Shown here: one piece after another, positions 17,557 through 25,255 of the stretch
Position numbering within the stretch: position 1 is the stretch's first letter
Layout: each line of letters begins with the position of its first letter
From: Actinomycetota bacterium
GTDB lineage: Bacteria > Actinomycetota > Thermoleophilia > RBG-16-64-13
Direction: 5' to 3'
DNA length: 35,886 bases
Assembly (NCBI GenBank): GCA_023483915.1
Contig: JAMDEO010000229.1
Coordinates: forward strand, 1,174-37,059
Position numbers and translations under genes: made by a program
The notes under the pieces: generated by a model
The model's database searches: none
What the model saw: the letters and a program-made list of their open reading frames with translations, nothing else
Told to the model about the DNA's origin: nothing

Positions 17557-17744
17557 GGGTGGCCCGCCTGCGAGGTGAGGTGCGCTCCACTCCAACAGCC
17601 GCGGCGCCAGCTCGCACTGAGCCAACAAGGCTATACTTCACCGATACGCTGGGATCGGGCGGGCGTGCCCCATCGAGCAGGTCCGCCGTCGATCTTTTCG
17701 CGCTTGGTCGACCCGTGGCTCCCGCGCTGCGGGCGCCGAAATGC

Positions 17745-17831
17745 GGAGGGGTGGCGGAGTCTGGCTGATCGCACCGGTCTTGAAAACCGGCAGGCCGCAA
17801 GGTCTCGCGGGTTCGAATCCCGCCCCCTCCG
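17745..17831 (+). tRNA. tRNA-Ser (anticodon TGA)
   Basis: Class II tRNA. The acceptor stem GGAGGGG pairs with CCCCTCC, with a G discriminator and no encoded CCA. The anticodon stem CCGGT/ACCGG holds the loop CTTGAAA with anticodon TGA at 17781-17783. A long variable arm (GCAGGCCGCAAGGTCTCG) and the T loop GTTCGAATC follow. It reads UCA and related serine codons. Confidence 0.95.
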
Positions 17832-18002
17832 CTTACACCTTCATTGCACGTCGGTGGAATCGCTCACGTTAGAACTCCTGGATCGCTTTGGGCGGAGGTT
17901 CGTGTTCTCGTCCCGAGAACCGGCCCGCGGCTCGGGTCCGCCGTCCAGATGGGCTACAACCTGGTGCGCCTGGCATTGCGGCGGTGCCTCCCGAACCACG
18001 TT

Positions 18003-18318
18003 CTAGCTGGTTCTCCATTTTGCAGCCGAGAGCTTCCGAAGCGCTTTGTGATACTCCTCGTTCGGCTGGCTTCGAGTCGGGCTCTGCTCGTCGGCGAACA
18101 TTGAGTGCACATGGACGGCTGGTACGGAGCCGACGGCATGTAGAGCATCGCGTCGATCGAGACCTTCGCGCCAAAGGCGGGTGAACGTGGCGACAACCAC
18201 CGGCTCTTCGAGAGCGAGCTGGTTTTCCACGACCGCGTGAATAACAGCATGGATCTTCAAGCCTGGGAGACAGCCACTCGTCTACGGCCAGGTCTTGGTC
18301 GGGATCGTATCGGTCCAC
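18003..18318 (-). pseudogene. Degraded DUF1841-like gene
   Basis: Two pieces of one small protein in different frames. The first begins at a GTG (18318) with a good GGGGAGG site eight bases upstream and encodes MDRYDPDQDLAVDEWLS. The second, in another frame from about 18260, encodes the conserved histidine-rich region IHAVIHAVVENQLAL, EGLDRRDALHAVGSV and the end EEYHKALRKLSAAKW. From memory of the family, a segment of roughly 20-25 residues between these pieces is missing. The gene therefore looks inactivated by an internal deletion with frameshift. Family function is unknown. If only the second piece were translated, from TTG 18260, it would give 85 residues. Confidence 0.6.
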
Positions 18319-18366
18319 TCACCTAACCTCCCCACAGACCGATTCGGGCCACTCCCAGCCGCTACA

Positions 18367-18633
18367 TCACGGTTTCCGGTAGACCCTCCGCCGGTGCTGG
18401 GCGCGATGAATGAGAACGATGCCAGCATCGTCATCGACCTCGTAGATAACCCGGAACTCTCCCCGCCGAGCAGAATAGAGCCCTTCTAGCTCGCCTCGAA
18501 GCGCCTTACCCGCACGCTTTGGATTATGGGCAATCGACTCGAAGATGGCGGAGAGAACAGCGGAACGAATCTTATCTGGCAGGCGGTTGAGATGCCGGAG
18601 TCCTTCCGGGGTGATCTCAACCTCGTAGACCAC
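18367..18633 (-). CDS. relE: RelE/ParE-family toxin
   Basis: Small toxin (88 residues) of the RelE/ParE fold, predicted to cut mRNA in the ribosome when freed from its antitoxin. Family features are the start YEVEITPEGLRHLNRLP, the central NPKRAGKALRGELEGLYSARRGEFRVIYEV and the basic C terminus HRRRVY. The GTG start directly abuts the antitoxin stop (TAGGTG on the coding strand). Whether it acts on mRNA (RelE) or gyrase (ParE) cannot be proved from sequence; RVIYEV and the C-terminal HR..Y favour RelE. Confidence 0.9.
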   Translation of the reverse strand: MVYEVEITPEGLRHLNRLPDKIRSAVLSAIFESIAHNPKRAGKALRGELEGLYSARRGEFRVIYEVDDDAGIVLIHRAQHRRRVYRKP

Positions 18634-18888
18634 CTAGCGTTCGTCCTTCAAGGGAAGCCGCTTGCCGTCGGCCGCCTCGCGACGCGATCTTCTGACGGAA
18701 TTGAGCAGTGCGCGATCTTCCATAATGTCAACCGTCTCCTCGAGGGATTCGAGGTCTTCAGGAGACACTAGGACTGCCGCGGGCCGGCCGTTGCGGGTAA
18801 GGACGAAGCGCTCGTGCTCGCGGAATGTCCTGTCCACCAGATCGGATAGGTGCGCTTTGGCTTCGGTAAAGGGAATGGTCTCGCTCAT
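18634..18888 (-). CDS. Phd/YefM-family antitoxin
   Basis: Antitoxin (84 residues) for the adjacent RelE-like toxin. It opens with the Phd/YefM DNA-binding part, IPFTEAKAHLSDLVDR, then RFVLTRNGRPAAVLVSPEDLESLEE, followed by a C-terminal stretch that would wrap the toxin. It is the first gene of the pair, just downstream of a good promoter, and family members usually repress their own promoter. Confidence 0.9.
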   Translation of the reverse strand: MSETIPFTEAKAHLSDLVDRTFREHERFVLTRNGRPAAVLVSPEDLESLEETVDIMEDRALLNSVRRSRREAADGKRLPLKDER

Positions 18889-18899
18889 ATCTGGTCAGA

Positions 18900-18928
18900 A
18901 TTATAACCATACCGGCGGGATCTGTCCA
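18900..18928 (-). promoter_or_regulatory. Promoter of the toxin-antitoxin operon (TGGACA-17-TATAAT)
   Basis: On the minus strand the -35 TGGACA (18923-18928) and the consensus -10 TATAAT (18900-18905) are 17 bases apart. The predicted start lies only about five bases before the antitoxin ATG, so the leader is very short and no ribosome site is present. Confidence 0.7.
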
Positions 18929-19184
18929 GTAACCTGGCGAAGCGGCTCCCACGTCCGTGCTCGAGTGGATGGGTCCTCACAGGCCCGACGTTCGAAGCTG
19001 CCCGCCAAGGAACTCGGCCCGGAGAGATCATTCGAGAGAAGCCTAGCCGGACCTCTTGCTCTCTTGTAGCTGATCGCAAAGAGTCCGCCACGAGTTCGAA
19101 CGTTGTCCCACAAGCCCCGCCATCATCATTTCACCTATTGTCAACCGTCTGCCCGAGTTCCAATCTTTCGGGCACCACCTACCC

Positions 19185-20327
19185 TCACTCTATTCCCCGA
19201 AGTCGCAACGCGTCATGGAGTAACGAGTTGCCGTCGCATCGGTAGCAGTGGTTCGCGGTGCCGCTAGGAACACCGCTCTCTATGACGATCTCAGCGGCTT
19301 CGAGGGCTACGTCCGTGAACCAGTCGCCGGTCGGTGCCCGGTGCCCCTCCAGCCGCGAGCCGGGATTCGGGCTCCATACAAAGGGAACGACGTTAGCCCC
19401 GATGGACGACAGCGCCTTTACCCCTGCAAGGAGGCTACCCCGGGGCTCGAGGCCCATTACGAACACGCCGTACACGTTGCCCTCACCGAAGATCTGCACC
19501 GCCCGTTGGACGGCCCGGAAGAAATCGTCGTGGGACGTGGTTCTCGCCTTACCCGGACAGATGCCCTTGTAGAGGGCCTCGTCCCAGATCTCCATGCTGT
19601 AGCCGATCGCTCCGATCCCGGTTTCGCGGTAACGTCTCAGATCGTCCTCGTTGGTTGTAGCGGACGGTAGGATCGTGCCCGGAACAGTGCCCGCGCCGAG
19701 CGCATCGCGGATGGCATCCACGATCCCTGATACCGTGGAGACCTCGGCCTCATGGTTGAAGCAGCCCCCGGTGAGAAGGATGTGGTTGCAGAAGCCTTCA
19801 GCGAAGGCAGCGGCCGCGACCTCGCCGATGTCCTTGACTTCCTTCTTTGAGAGGACCGAATCGTAGGTCTTCTTCGTGGGCACGAGGTTGCAGAAAAAGC
19901 ATTCCTCACCTCGCGCGAAGTGGGCGCAGTAGTTCTGATAGCAGACAAAGAAGCAGTCTTCCCCTCCCACCTGACCGATCCGGCGCATCACATTGCCGTT
20001 GGCGGTGGATGCCTCGTAAAAGCGGGGTCGGGAGATGAAAGCTAGGGTGTCCTTCACATCTCCACCGTGGACGATCACCCGCGCTCCGTCACGAACCTCC
20101 ATCAGATACGGGGAGGAGGGGTTATAACGGAACTGGACGACGGTGCCGTCAGAGAGCACGAAGTCGTCGGGGACGTGCATGTGTTCGTGATTGACAAAAT
20201 CCCAGCCGAACAGGCCGTGGTTCTGCTCCTTGAACTCCGTGCCCACCCCCGCCAGCGCCTCTGGCGCGGGATTGATCCCCTCCACCAGCAGATGGGCCTT
20301 CAGTCGCAATTGGTTGACGTCGGTCAT
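19185..20327 (-). CDS. Uncharacterised radical SAM protein
   Basis: Protein of 380 residues that appears to be a radical SAM enzyme of unknown substrate. The likely cluster site is C134-x8-C143-x2-C146 (NYCAHFARGEECFFCNL), which differs from the usual CxxxCxxC. Two more cysteines precede it (C125, C129), and a C361-x2-C364 pair stands near the C terminus (NHCYRCDG). A glycine-rich SAM-binding stretch (LLTGGCFNHEAE) and a TIM-barrel-like order of strands follow. The ATG at 20327 has GGGGGG upstream; the longer frame overlaps the regulator gene. It begins 44 bases after an Lrp/AsnC regulator gene, suggesting amino-acid-linked control. The reaction is unknown. Confidence 0.75.
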   Translation of the reverse strand: MTDVNQLRLKAHLLVEGINPAPEALAGVGTEFKEQNHGLFGWDFVNHEHMHVPDDFVLSDGTVVQFRYNPSSPYLMEVRDGARVIVHGGDVKDTLAFISRPRFYEASTANGNVMRRIGQVGGEDCFFVCYQNYCAHFARGEECFFCNLVPTKKTYDSVLSKKEVKDIGEVAAAAFAEGFCNHILLTGGCFNHEAEVSTVSGIVDAIRDALGAGTVPGTILPSATTNEDDLRRYRETGIGAIGYSMEIWDEALYKGICPGKARTTSHDDFFRAVQRAVQIFGEGNVYGVFVMGLEPRGSLLAGVKALSSIGANVVPFVWSPNPGSRLEGHRAPTGDWFTDVALEAAEIVIESGVPSGTANHCYRCDGNSLLHDALRLRGIE

Positions 20328-20371
20328 GGCCCCCCCATTCTGGCCGCACCGCGGCGTCGTGGGCACGGCTG

Positions 20372-20866
20372 TCACTGGGCGCTGGTGGCGGAGCCCTCGG
20401 CCTGCACCAACGGGAGCCGCAGACCTCGCTTCTCCGCCTTCAGTGCTATGAGCGTTTCGACATGGTCCACCCCCGGGATCGGGATGAGGGTATCCATGAG
20501 GAAGTCGCGGTACGAGGGAATGCCGGAAGCGACTATCTTCAGCAGGTAATCGGCGGGCCCGGTCACGTGCCAGCACTCGGTGACTTGCGGTGCTGATTGG
20601 ATCCGTGCGACAAAGGACTCGGCTGCCTCTCGGTCGTGATGTGCCAGAGTTACAAAGGCGAACGCGGTGACGCCCAGCCCAACCGCCACTTCGTCCACCA
20701 CAGCGGCGAACTGCCGGATGAAGCCGTTTTCGCGCAGCTTCTTAGTCCGCATAAGACAGGCCGAGGGTGAGAGGCCCACGCGCCGTGCCAGCACATTGTT
20801 AGCCACCGAGCAGTCGTCCTGCAGTGCGTTCAAAAGGGCCACGTCAATCCTGTCTGGTGTCAGCAA
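20372..20866 (-). CDS. Lrp/AsnC-family transcriptional regulator
   Basis: One-component regulator of 164 residues. The N-terminal winged helix shows DVALLNALQDDCSVANNVLARRVGLSPSACLMRTKKL, then a linker strand and the C-terminal RAM ligand-binding domain with ECWHVTGPADYLLKI and VDHVETLIALK. Such proteins form octamers and respond to amino acids. The start is TTG with GAGG upstream. It is the first gene of a pair with the radical SAM gene and probably controls it. Confidence 0.9.
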   Translation of the reverse strand: MLTPDRIDVALLNALQDDCSVANNVLARRVGLSPSACLMRTKKLRENGFIRQFAAVVDEVAVGLGVTAFAFVTLAHHDREAAESFVARIQSAPQVTECWHVTGPADYLLKIVASGIPSYRDFLMDTLIPIPGVDHVETLIALKAEKRGLRLPLVQAEGSATSAQ

Positions 20867-21231
20867 ACCGCACCGCCTCGTCTGCGTTGTTTAAAGACGT
20901 CAAATCCGGTACTATCGCCCGCCAGCCGAATATGATGCGGTCATTATAGCCTTGTCAAGCGGATGATACGGCGCTTGAAGTGAGCAACCGCATCCAGTTG
21001 TTGAGTCGGCGCAAGAGCCTGCATTCGTCGCCAGTGTCCCTGGCGTCAACCGGGCGCGCCGCGAGGCAAGCCATTGCCCAACCCCCTAGCAAGCGAATTC
21101 TGCATCAACGGACTCTTCCCGGACCTTGCTAAGATAGCGGCCCAAATTCATTGCTTTGGATCCCTCTTTGGACGAAAATGAGGTTATGGGAACTTCCGTC
21201 CGTGAAGCCTTTTGCAGGATCGGGAGGGGTT
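20867..21231. other. Intergenic region between divergent genes
   Basis: No gene is seen. For the regulator gene on the minus strand, TTGACA (revcomp of 20953-20958) followed after 18 bases by CATATT (revcomp of 20929-20934) is a possible promoter. An isolated TATAAT lies at 20943-20948 on the same strand. No clear promoter for the rightward gene is evident. Confidence 0.35.
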
Positions 21232-21603
21232 GTGCCCATCGTTTTCACGGTAGTTGACCACGATCAGCCCTACTTGGAGGCGGTCGCCAGCGGCCAGGTG
21301 ACGGCTGATGAGGTCCGAGCCCACTTGCTCGACGAGTGTCGCGCCCGCGCACTCAGCTATCCTGAGCTCATCGACGCGTGTACCGCGACTCCCGACTGGT
21401 CTTCACGCGAGGCCCGAGACATCGTCGACGTCATGAAGATCTTGGGCGAGGAGTCGACACTCGGCCCAACGGCTGTGGTGGTCTCAACCGACTATGCCTT
21501 TGGAATGATTCGTATGCTGGAGATCCTGCTTGACGGGTCCTGCATCCTGCGGCCATTTCGCAGCTGCGAAGAGGCTCGGCACTGGCTTTCGCGTCCTGGC
21601 TAG
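21232..21603 (+). CDS. Small hypothetical protein, SpoIIAA-like fold possible
   Basis: Protein of about 123 residues. It starts with an alternating beta stretch (PIVFTVVDHDQPYLEAVASGQVTADEV) and has later helices and strands such as TAVVVSTDYAFGMIRMLEIL. This order resembles small STAS/SpoIIAA-like proteins that begin with a VDHE-type strand. The GTG at 21232 was chosen because GGGAGGGG lies just before it and the upstream residues look non-coding; ATG 21178 would add 18 residues. Function unknown. Confidence 0.6.
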   Translation: MPIVFTVVDHDQPYLEAVASGQVTADEVRAHLLDECRARALSYPELIDACTATPDWSSREARDIVDVMKILGEESTLGPTAVVVSTDYAFGMIRMLEILLDGSCILRPFRSCEEARHWLSRPG

Positions 21604-21807
21604 AAGGCGTATATATCCGCGAGCACTGCAACATCGACGGCCCACCGGGGGTCAAAATGGTCATGCGGTCCTGTTCGTGGCGTTCCAGGCCGCGGTTGCA
21701 CAGCCAAGGACCGATGCGCGGGTAGGTGGCCACTCCGGGCGACCCGCTGCTACCCTCGTGACGCCAACCGCTGGAGCACCTACACACCAGGTCACTGGAG
21801 GTATGCC

Positions 21808-22260
21808 ATGCGTTTCGAGACTCCGCATGCACTCAAGGCAGAGCACGACGAACTGCACGAGACGCTACGGCACGGAACAAAGGAGAGCGGTGCGCTTGGT
21901 GCCGCCGCGGTAGCTGTCGCCGAGCTGATGCATCCCCACTTCCTGAAAGAAGAGGAATATGCACTGCCTCCACTAGCGCTACTTGGCCAGTTGGCTCATG
22001 GCGCTGTCACCCCGGAAATGACGGACGTGCTCGCTTTGACCGACAAGCTTCGGGCTGCCCTCGATGAGATGCTAACCGAACACCAGGCGATAGTCGACGC
22101 GCTTGAAAAACTCTCCGCAGCTGCCAAAGAGGCACGCAAGACCGAGTACGTCGAGTTTGCAGAGGCCCTCACGCTACACGCGCAGACCGAGGAAGAGGTC
22201 ACCTACCCCGCAGCCATCCTTGTCGGTGACTATGTACGAAAGAGCTTGGGCGTTTTCTAA
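21808..22260 (+). CDS. Hemerythrin-like HHE domain protein
   Basis: Four-helix bundle protein of 150 residues that probably binds a di-iron centre and oxygen or nitric oxide. Candidate ligands appear in the HHE pattern: H13 (EHDELHE), H42 or H44 with E48 (HPHFLKEEE), H92 (EHQAIVD) and H124 with E128 (LHAQTEEEVTYP). The ATG has GGAGG six bases upstream. In an anaerobe it would serve oxygen or NO handling. It ends four bases from the convergent next gene. Confidence 0.85.
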   Translation: MRFETPHALKAEHDELHETLRHGTKESGALGAAAVAVAELMHPHFLKEEEYALPPLALLGQLAHGAVTPEMTDVLALTDKLRAALDEMLTEHQAIVDALEKLSAAAKEARKTEYVEFAEALTLHAQTEEEVTYPAAILVGDYVRKSLGVF

Positions 22261-22263
22261 CGC

Positions 22264-22578
22264 CTATGCGGGCTTGTTCATCTCGATCCAGTCATCCATG
22301 GTCAGCACTGGGACAAAATCGCCGGTCTGGGTAGGGCACAGGGGTAGGAAGAACTCGGTCACCGCGGCGAAATCCTTAGACTGAACCACGATGTAATAGC
22401 CATGGCCGGTCACTGTGACCCACGCCCCTAGTATTTTCACTCCCTTCCTCTCCCAGTCGGCTCGTCTCGCCCAGAAGCCGCTCAGCATATCGGCCCCTTC
22501 CTTGCTCCGTCCAGGGCACGTTTCGGGAGTATGCCTCCACAGACCCATGTAGATGGTGCCGTCATCCTTGTTTGCCAT
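22264..22578 (-). CDS. Small conserved hypothetical protein (DUF3303/GYD-like)
   Basis: Protein of 104 residues from ATG 22578 (GGAGG upstream). The pattern IYMGLWRHTPETCP, then GVKILGAWVTVTGHGYYIVVQSKDFAAVTEFFLPL looks like a small ferredoxin-like alpha/beta barrel protein of the DUF3303 or GYD type. No function is known. It converges with the hemerythrin gene. Confidence 0.65.
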   Translation of the reverse strand: MANKDDGTIYMGLWRHTPETCPGRSKEGADMLSGFWARRADWERKGVKILGAWVTVTGHGYYIVVQSKDFAAVTEFFLPLCPTQTGDFVPVLTMDDWIEMNKPA

Positions 22579-22842
22579 GATCCCGCCTCCATTCACACGG
22601 CCTTTGAGGAAGCCTGATCGCTCCTATCTCCTTTGAGCATACTCGGGTGCCGGATGGAGAGCCAGGCCACACAGGAAGTGGGCCTGCGCTGCCGATATTT
22701 TGCCGACATCGGAGCCGGAGACACTCGGTGGCGCAGCACTCATCGCCTTGTATTTCCGGGCAAACACGGTGGCGACCTCCCCCGATAGCAGCCGTTTCTG
22801 ACCCTATCCGAAGGATTGGACCGGAGAAGGGGACACGACGAA

Positions 22843-22873
22843 GGGGCCGGGGGGACTCTGTCCCTCCGGCCCC
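22843..22873 (-). terminator. Strong GC-rich hairpin downstream of the solute receptor gene
   Basis: A 13-base-pair stem (GGGGCCGGGGGGA with TCCCTCCGGCCCC, one G-T pair) encloses a five-base loop. It lies about 65 bases beyond the stop of the minus-strand gene. There is no long T run, so it may be a weak or Rho-aided terminator. The rest of 22579-22939 holds no gene. Confidence 0.5.
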
Positions 22874-22939
22874 AGTTCTTCCGCTATCACTGTGCCACGG
22901 GGCGCCCAGGAGTGGTCGCTCCCGGCTTCGGCGGCGGGG

Positions 22940-24433
22940 CTACGCGTAATTCATTTCCAAGACCGTTCCCTGAATCTGCGCGCCTTCGCAATACTTGTTG
23001 CTGACCAATGCTTGGTGCCACTTGCCGTTCGAGTCCTTGATCCACTGGGCGGCGCCCAGGGGCATGCGCAGGGTAACCGGCGTGGTATGGGTGACCGGCG
23101 CTATGAGCGTCGGGTCTATGGGGGTGGTGAAGTCTATCGGCCCGTAGCTCGAATCGACCTTCGTGGTAAGGAGCGACTTAAGCACCGCTTCCTTGTCGTC
23201 TACGGCGGAAGTGTTCTTGAGAGCCTCGACATACCACTCCATGAGCGACATGACCATCAGAGTGTCGACCCACTGGTGTCCGGTGTCGGCCTCGTAGGCG
23301 TCGGCGATCTGCTGGCATGTCTGCCCTGTGAGCGGGCTCGTATACGGGTAGGCGGGGTGCCAGTTGACCTCGCACGTCATCCCGATGGCCGTGTCACCGA
23401 TCGCCTTCAGCGTCTCCACGAAGGTGAGAGCCATCTGCGGGGTAACGACCTTAGGCTTGAAGCCCTGCTGCAAAGACTGCTTCCAGAAGTTGGTGAAATC
23501 GGCGGAGTTGAAGACACCGGACAGGATCTCCGCGCCGGATTTCTTGAACTCGGAGATCGGCGCCGTGTAGTCCTCGGTGCCGGGCTGGTACGGTGAGGAG
23601 AGGGTGTAGGTGTACCCAGCCTGCTTGTAGTAGAATGGACCGCCGTTCTTTTCGCTCCCCAAGGCCTGGCCGTTGGGATCGTTGCTGTAGATCAGTCCGC
23701 ACTTCTTGTTGGTCTGAACCTTGTTCCAGGCATCGACGAGGCTGTTGTCCATGGCGTCGACGCCAACGCAGAGGGCGAGTCCCCACTTGAACGGATTCTT
23801 GTCGGGGGTGCCCCCTCTGCCGAAATAGAAGGCCTCCCACGGTCCCTGGATACACAAGGCCGGGGTCTGCAGCGCCTCGGCTTGGTCGGCCGCGGGCATC
23901 ATAGTGTCCGGGGCGCCGGCGGCAAAGATGACGTCCGCCTTCTCGTTGGTGATCAGGTCAGCGGTTACCTGAGAGCATCGAGCGGTATCGGACTGGGTGT
24001 CGTAGACGATGGTCGTGATGGGGTGGCTCTTGCCGTCACCCAACACCACGCCCCCGGCTAGCGCCTTCTTCCATTGATCGTTGCACCAGTCAAACGGGAT
24101 CGCGAATGTCGACAGCGCACCGGTCTTGGGAATGACGCAGCCGACCTTGATCTCTCTGCCTGCCTCCGCCGCGGTGGAGACGGTCGTGGTCTCGCCCGCG
24201 GTAGTGGTTGCTCCTGCGGTGGTGGTTGCTCCTGCGGTAGTGGTTGCTCCCGCGGTAGTAGCGGTCGCTCCTTGCCCGCCGCAGGCGGCAAGCAGCCCGC
24301 CCAATCCGCCGCCCAGACCGATCGTCGCTCCGGCCAGGCCGGCATACTTGAGAAACGCCCTGCGGCTTATTGACCCGCTTTTGTCATCAGCGGAGTCCAG
24401 CTCCTTCATACGATCACTCAACTGATCACTCAT
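22940..24433 (-). CDS. Tat-exported lipoprotein, ABC-type branched-chain substrate-binding protein (Peripla_BP_6-like)
   Basis: Extracytoplasmic solute receptor of 497 residues. The N terminus has a twin-arginine motif (SRRAFLKY, R24-R25), a hydrophobic stretch and a lipobox ending at C51 (LLAAC), so it should be exported folded by Tat and lipid-anchored. A low-complexity linker of ATTTAG repeats follows. The mature part starts IKVGCVIPKTGALS, as in branched-chain amino-acid/aromatic compound receptors (LivJ type). No permease or ATPase gene lies beside it, so it is an orphan in this window. It is divergent from the transhydroxylase-like genes and shares promoter and motif features with them. 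An aromatic ligand is inference from context only. Confidence 0.88.
   Translation of the reverse strand: MSDQLSDRMKELDSADDKSGSISRRAFLKYAGLAGATIGLGGGLGGLLAACGGQGATATTAGATTTAGATTTAGATTTAGETTTVSTAAEAGREIKVGCVIPKTGALSTFAIPFDWCNDQWKKALAGGVVLGDGKSHPITTIVYDTQSDTARCSQVTADLITNEKADVIFAAGAPDTMMPAADQAEALQTPALCIQGPWEAFYFGRGGTPDKNPFKWGLALCVGVDAMDNSLVDAWNKVQTNKKCGLIYSNDPNGQALGSEKNGGPFYYKQAGYTYTLSSPYQPGTEDYTAPISEFKKSGAEILSGVFNSADFTNFWKQSLQQGFKPKVVTPQMALTFVETLKAIGDTAIGMTCEVNWHPAYPYTSPLTGQTCQQIADAYEADTGHQWVDTLMVMSLMEWYVEALKNTSAVDDKEAVLKSLLTTKVDSSYGPIDFTTPIDPTLIAPVTHTTPVTLRMPLGAAQWIKDSNGKWHQALVSNKYCEGAQIQGTVLEMNYA
24198..24251. repeat. Three 18-base tandem units encoding ATTTAG
   Basis: Units begin at 24198, 24216 and 24234, each read GCGGTAGTGGTTGCTCCT or with one changed base. 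They encode the flexible linker after the lipidated cysteine and may vary in number between strains. Confidence 0.8.
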
Positions 24434-24707
24434 GTGATGATCCCCCCCTAGCCGGATGTGTGTCCATACAAGCTCGGTTGACGCAGAGTTACCGTTTCTT
24501 TGCGAACGATTGCCGTCGCTCTATACGCACCTCCCTGTTCGGCCGCTCGGCCCCGTGTCTCCTTCCGTGCATCTCTCGGTTCGCGCTACTGCGGAGTGTG
24601 GGTCAAATCTGCCTTCCATGCTCGGAAGCCGCTAAAACGGTGATGTGATAAGCGGTCTCGGCTGAAAAACGGACTAACTCCATCGAACTTCCCCGGCATG
24701 CTGGTCC

Positions 24708-24753
24708 AATTCGAATCGAGCGTTCCAGAAATTCCGAATCGAGGTTGCCAGAA
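24708..24753 (-). promoter_or_regulatory. Direct repeats with GATTCGGAA-type motif, putative operator of the receptor gene
   Basis: Two imperfect direct repeats of 23-24 bases (24708-24730 and 24730-24753) share AATTC(C)GAATCGAG and CCAGAA; a partial third follows. On the minus strand they read CTCGATTCGGAATT and CTCGATTCGAATT, close to the CCCGATTCGGAA sites behind the alpha1 and alpha2 promoters. They lie about 30-75 bases downstream of the predicted transcription start. Confidence 0.55.
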
Positions 24754-24790
24754 TTGGCGAAGCATTAGTAAAACACTTCTCATTTTAACG

Positions 24791-24819
24791 TATATAGCAG
24801 TCAACTCTTCCGGTGTCAA
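24791..24819 (-). promoter_or_regulatory. Promoter for the receptor gene (TTGACA-17-TATATA)
   Basis: On the minus strand, TTGACA (24814-24819) is followed after 17 bases by TATATA (24791-24796). Both hexamers and spacing match a housekeeping promoter, and the TTGACACCG start is shared with the alpha1 promoter. Confidence 0.7.
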
Positions 24820-24980
24820 CGGATTGAGGCACCCGTTTTGCAGGCAGATCTGGAGGCGGGGGCGCGAGGTGCGGCTCATCGTGGAGGAGCCGTGAAGTTG
24901 TGGGTTACTCCTCGTCGACCATCAGTCCGATCGACCGTCGAGGCTTTTGAGCCGGCTGTCTTCTCTAAGCGATGGAGTTG

Positions 24981-25009
24981 TTGACACCGTACGGAACGTC
25001 TGTTATATG
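24981..25009 (+). promoter_or_regulatory. Promoter of alpha1-beta1 (TTGACA-17-TATATG)
   Basis: TTGACA at 24981-24986 and TATATG at 25004-25009, 17 bases apart. Almost the same sequence precedes alpha2 at 29762-29790, which supports its importance. Confidence 0.7.
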
Positions 25010-25025
25010 CACAGAATACGAAACA

Positions 25026-25037
25026 CCCGATTCGGAA
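25026..25037 (+). promoter_or_regulatory. Operator-like motif CCCGATTCGGAA behind the alpha1 promoter
   Basis: The core CCGATTCGG is an inverted repeat with one central base, at about +10 to +21 from the predicted start, a position suited to repression. It is repeated at alpha2 (29807-29818) and, slightly changed, downstream of the receptor promoter. Confidence 0.5.
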
Positions 25038-25160
25038 AAGTAGCACCGTCAGCACCGCCACCGTCCACAGCAGAGGAAGGATGTGGCACGAAGACACGGC
25101 AAGCGCCTAAGGGTAAACGATCCGCCGGCTGGAGAGAGAGGAGCCAGCGGGAGTGCGGCG

Positions 25161-25191
25161 GGTCGGCCCCGCTTCAGCCGGGCGGCCGATC
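25161..25191 (+). promoter_or_regulatory. Conserved leader hairpin before alpha1
   Basis: GGTCGGCC (25161-25168) can pair with GGCCGATC (25184-25191). The same stem is kept in the alpha2 leader although the loop sequence differs. The ligand or role is unknown. Confidence 0.35.
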
Positions 25192-25255
25192 AGTCGGAGA
25201 GATCTTTGGAGAAGCACAAGTCACCATGGATTCATCGTTGGTAGGGGGACCCAGG

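Larger units (their letters stand above)
24434..25255. other. Divergent regulatory region between receptor and alpha1 genes
   Basis: No protein gene is supported here. It holds a minus-strand promoter at 24791-24819 with direct repeats downstream of it, a plus-strand promoter at 24981-25009, an operator-like site, and a structured leader before alpha1. Both transcripts would have long 5' leaders, about 350 and 240 bases. Confidence 0.7.

Noticed and set aside
17832-18002. Short overlapping open frames after tRNA-Ser
   Set aside because: No ribosome sites, no family motifs and composition like non-coding DNA.
20943-20958. TTGACA next to TATAAT upstream of the Lrp gene as one promoter
   Set aside because: Both are good hexamers but only four bases apart, too close to work as a -35/-10 pair.
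24058-24373. Ser/Pro- or Gly-rich open frames opposite the receptor N terminus
   Set aside because: They arise from the 18-base tandem repeats read in other frames.
24947-25255. Upstream extension of alpha1 by 103 codons
   Set aside because: It would contain the promoter and leader, and alpha2 has no matching extension beyond MDSSLVGGPR in frame.
25016-25255. Molybdenum cofactor riboswitch in the alpha1/alpha2 leaders
   Set aside because: The leader is structured and precedes molybdenum enzyme genes, but I could not recognise the conserved core of the known Moco element; only a simple conserved stem is claimed.
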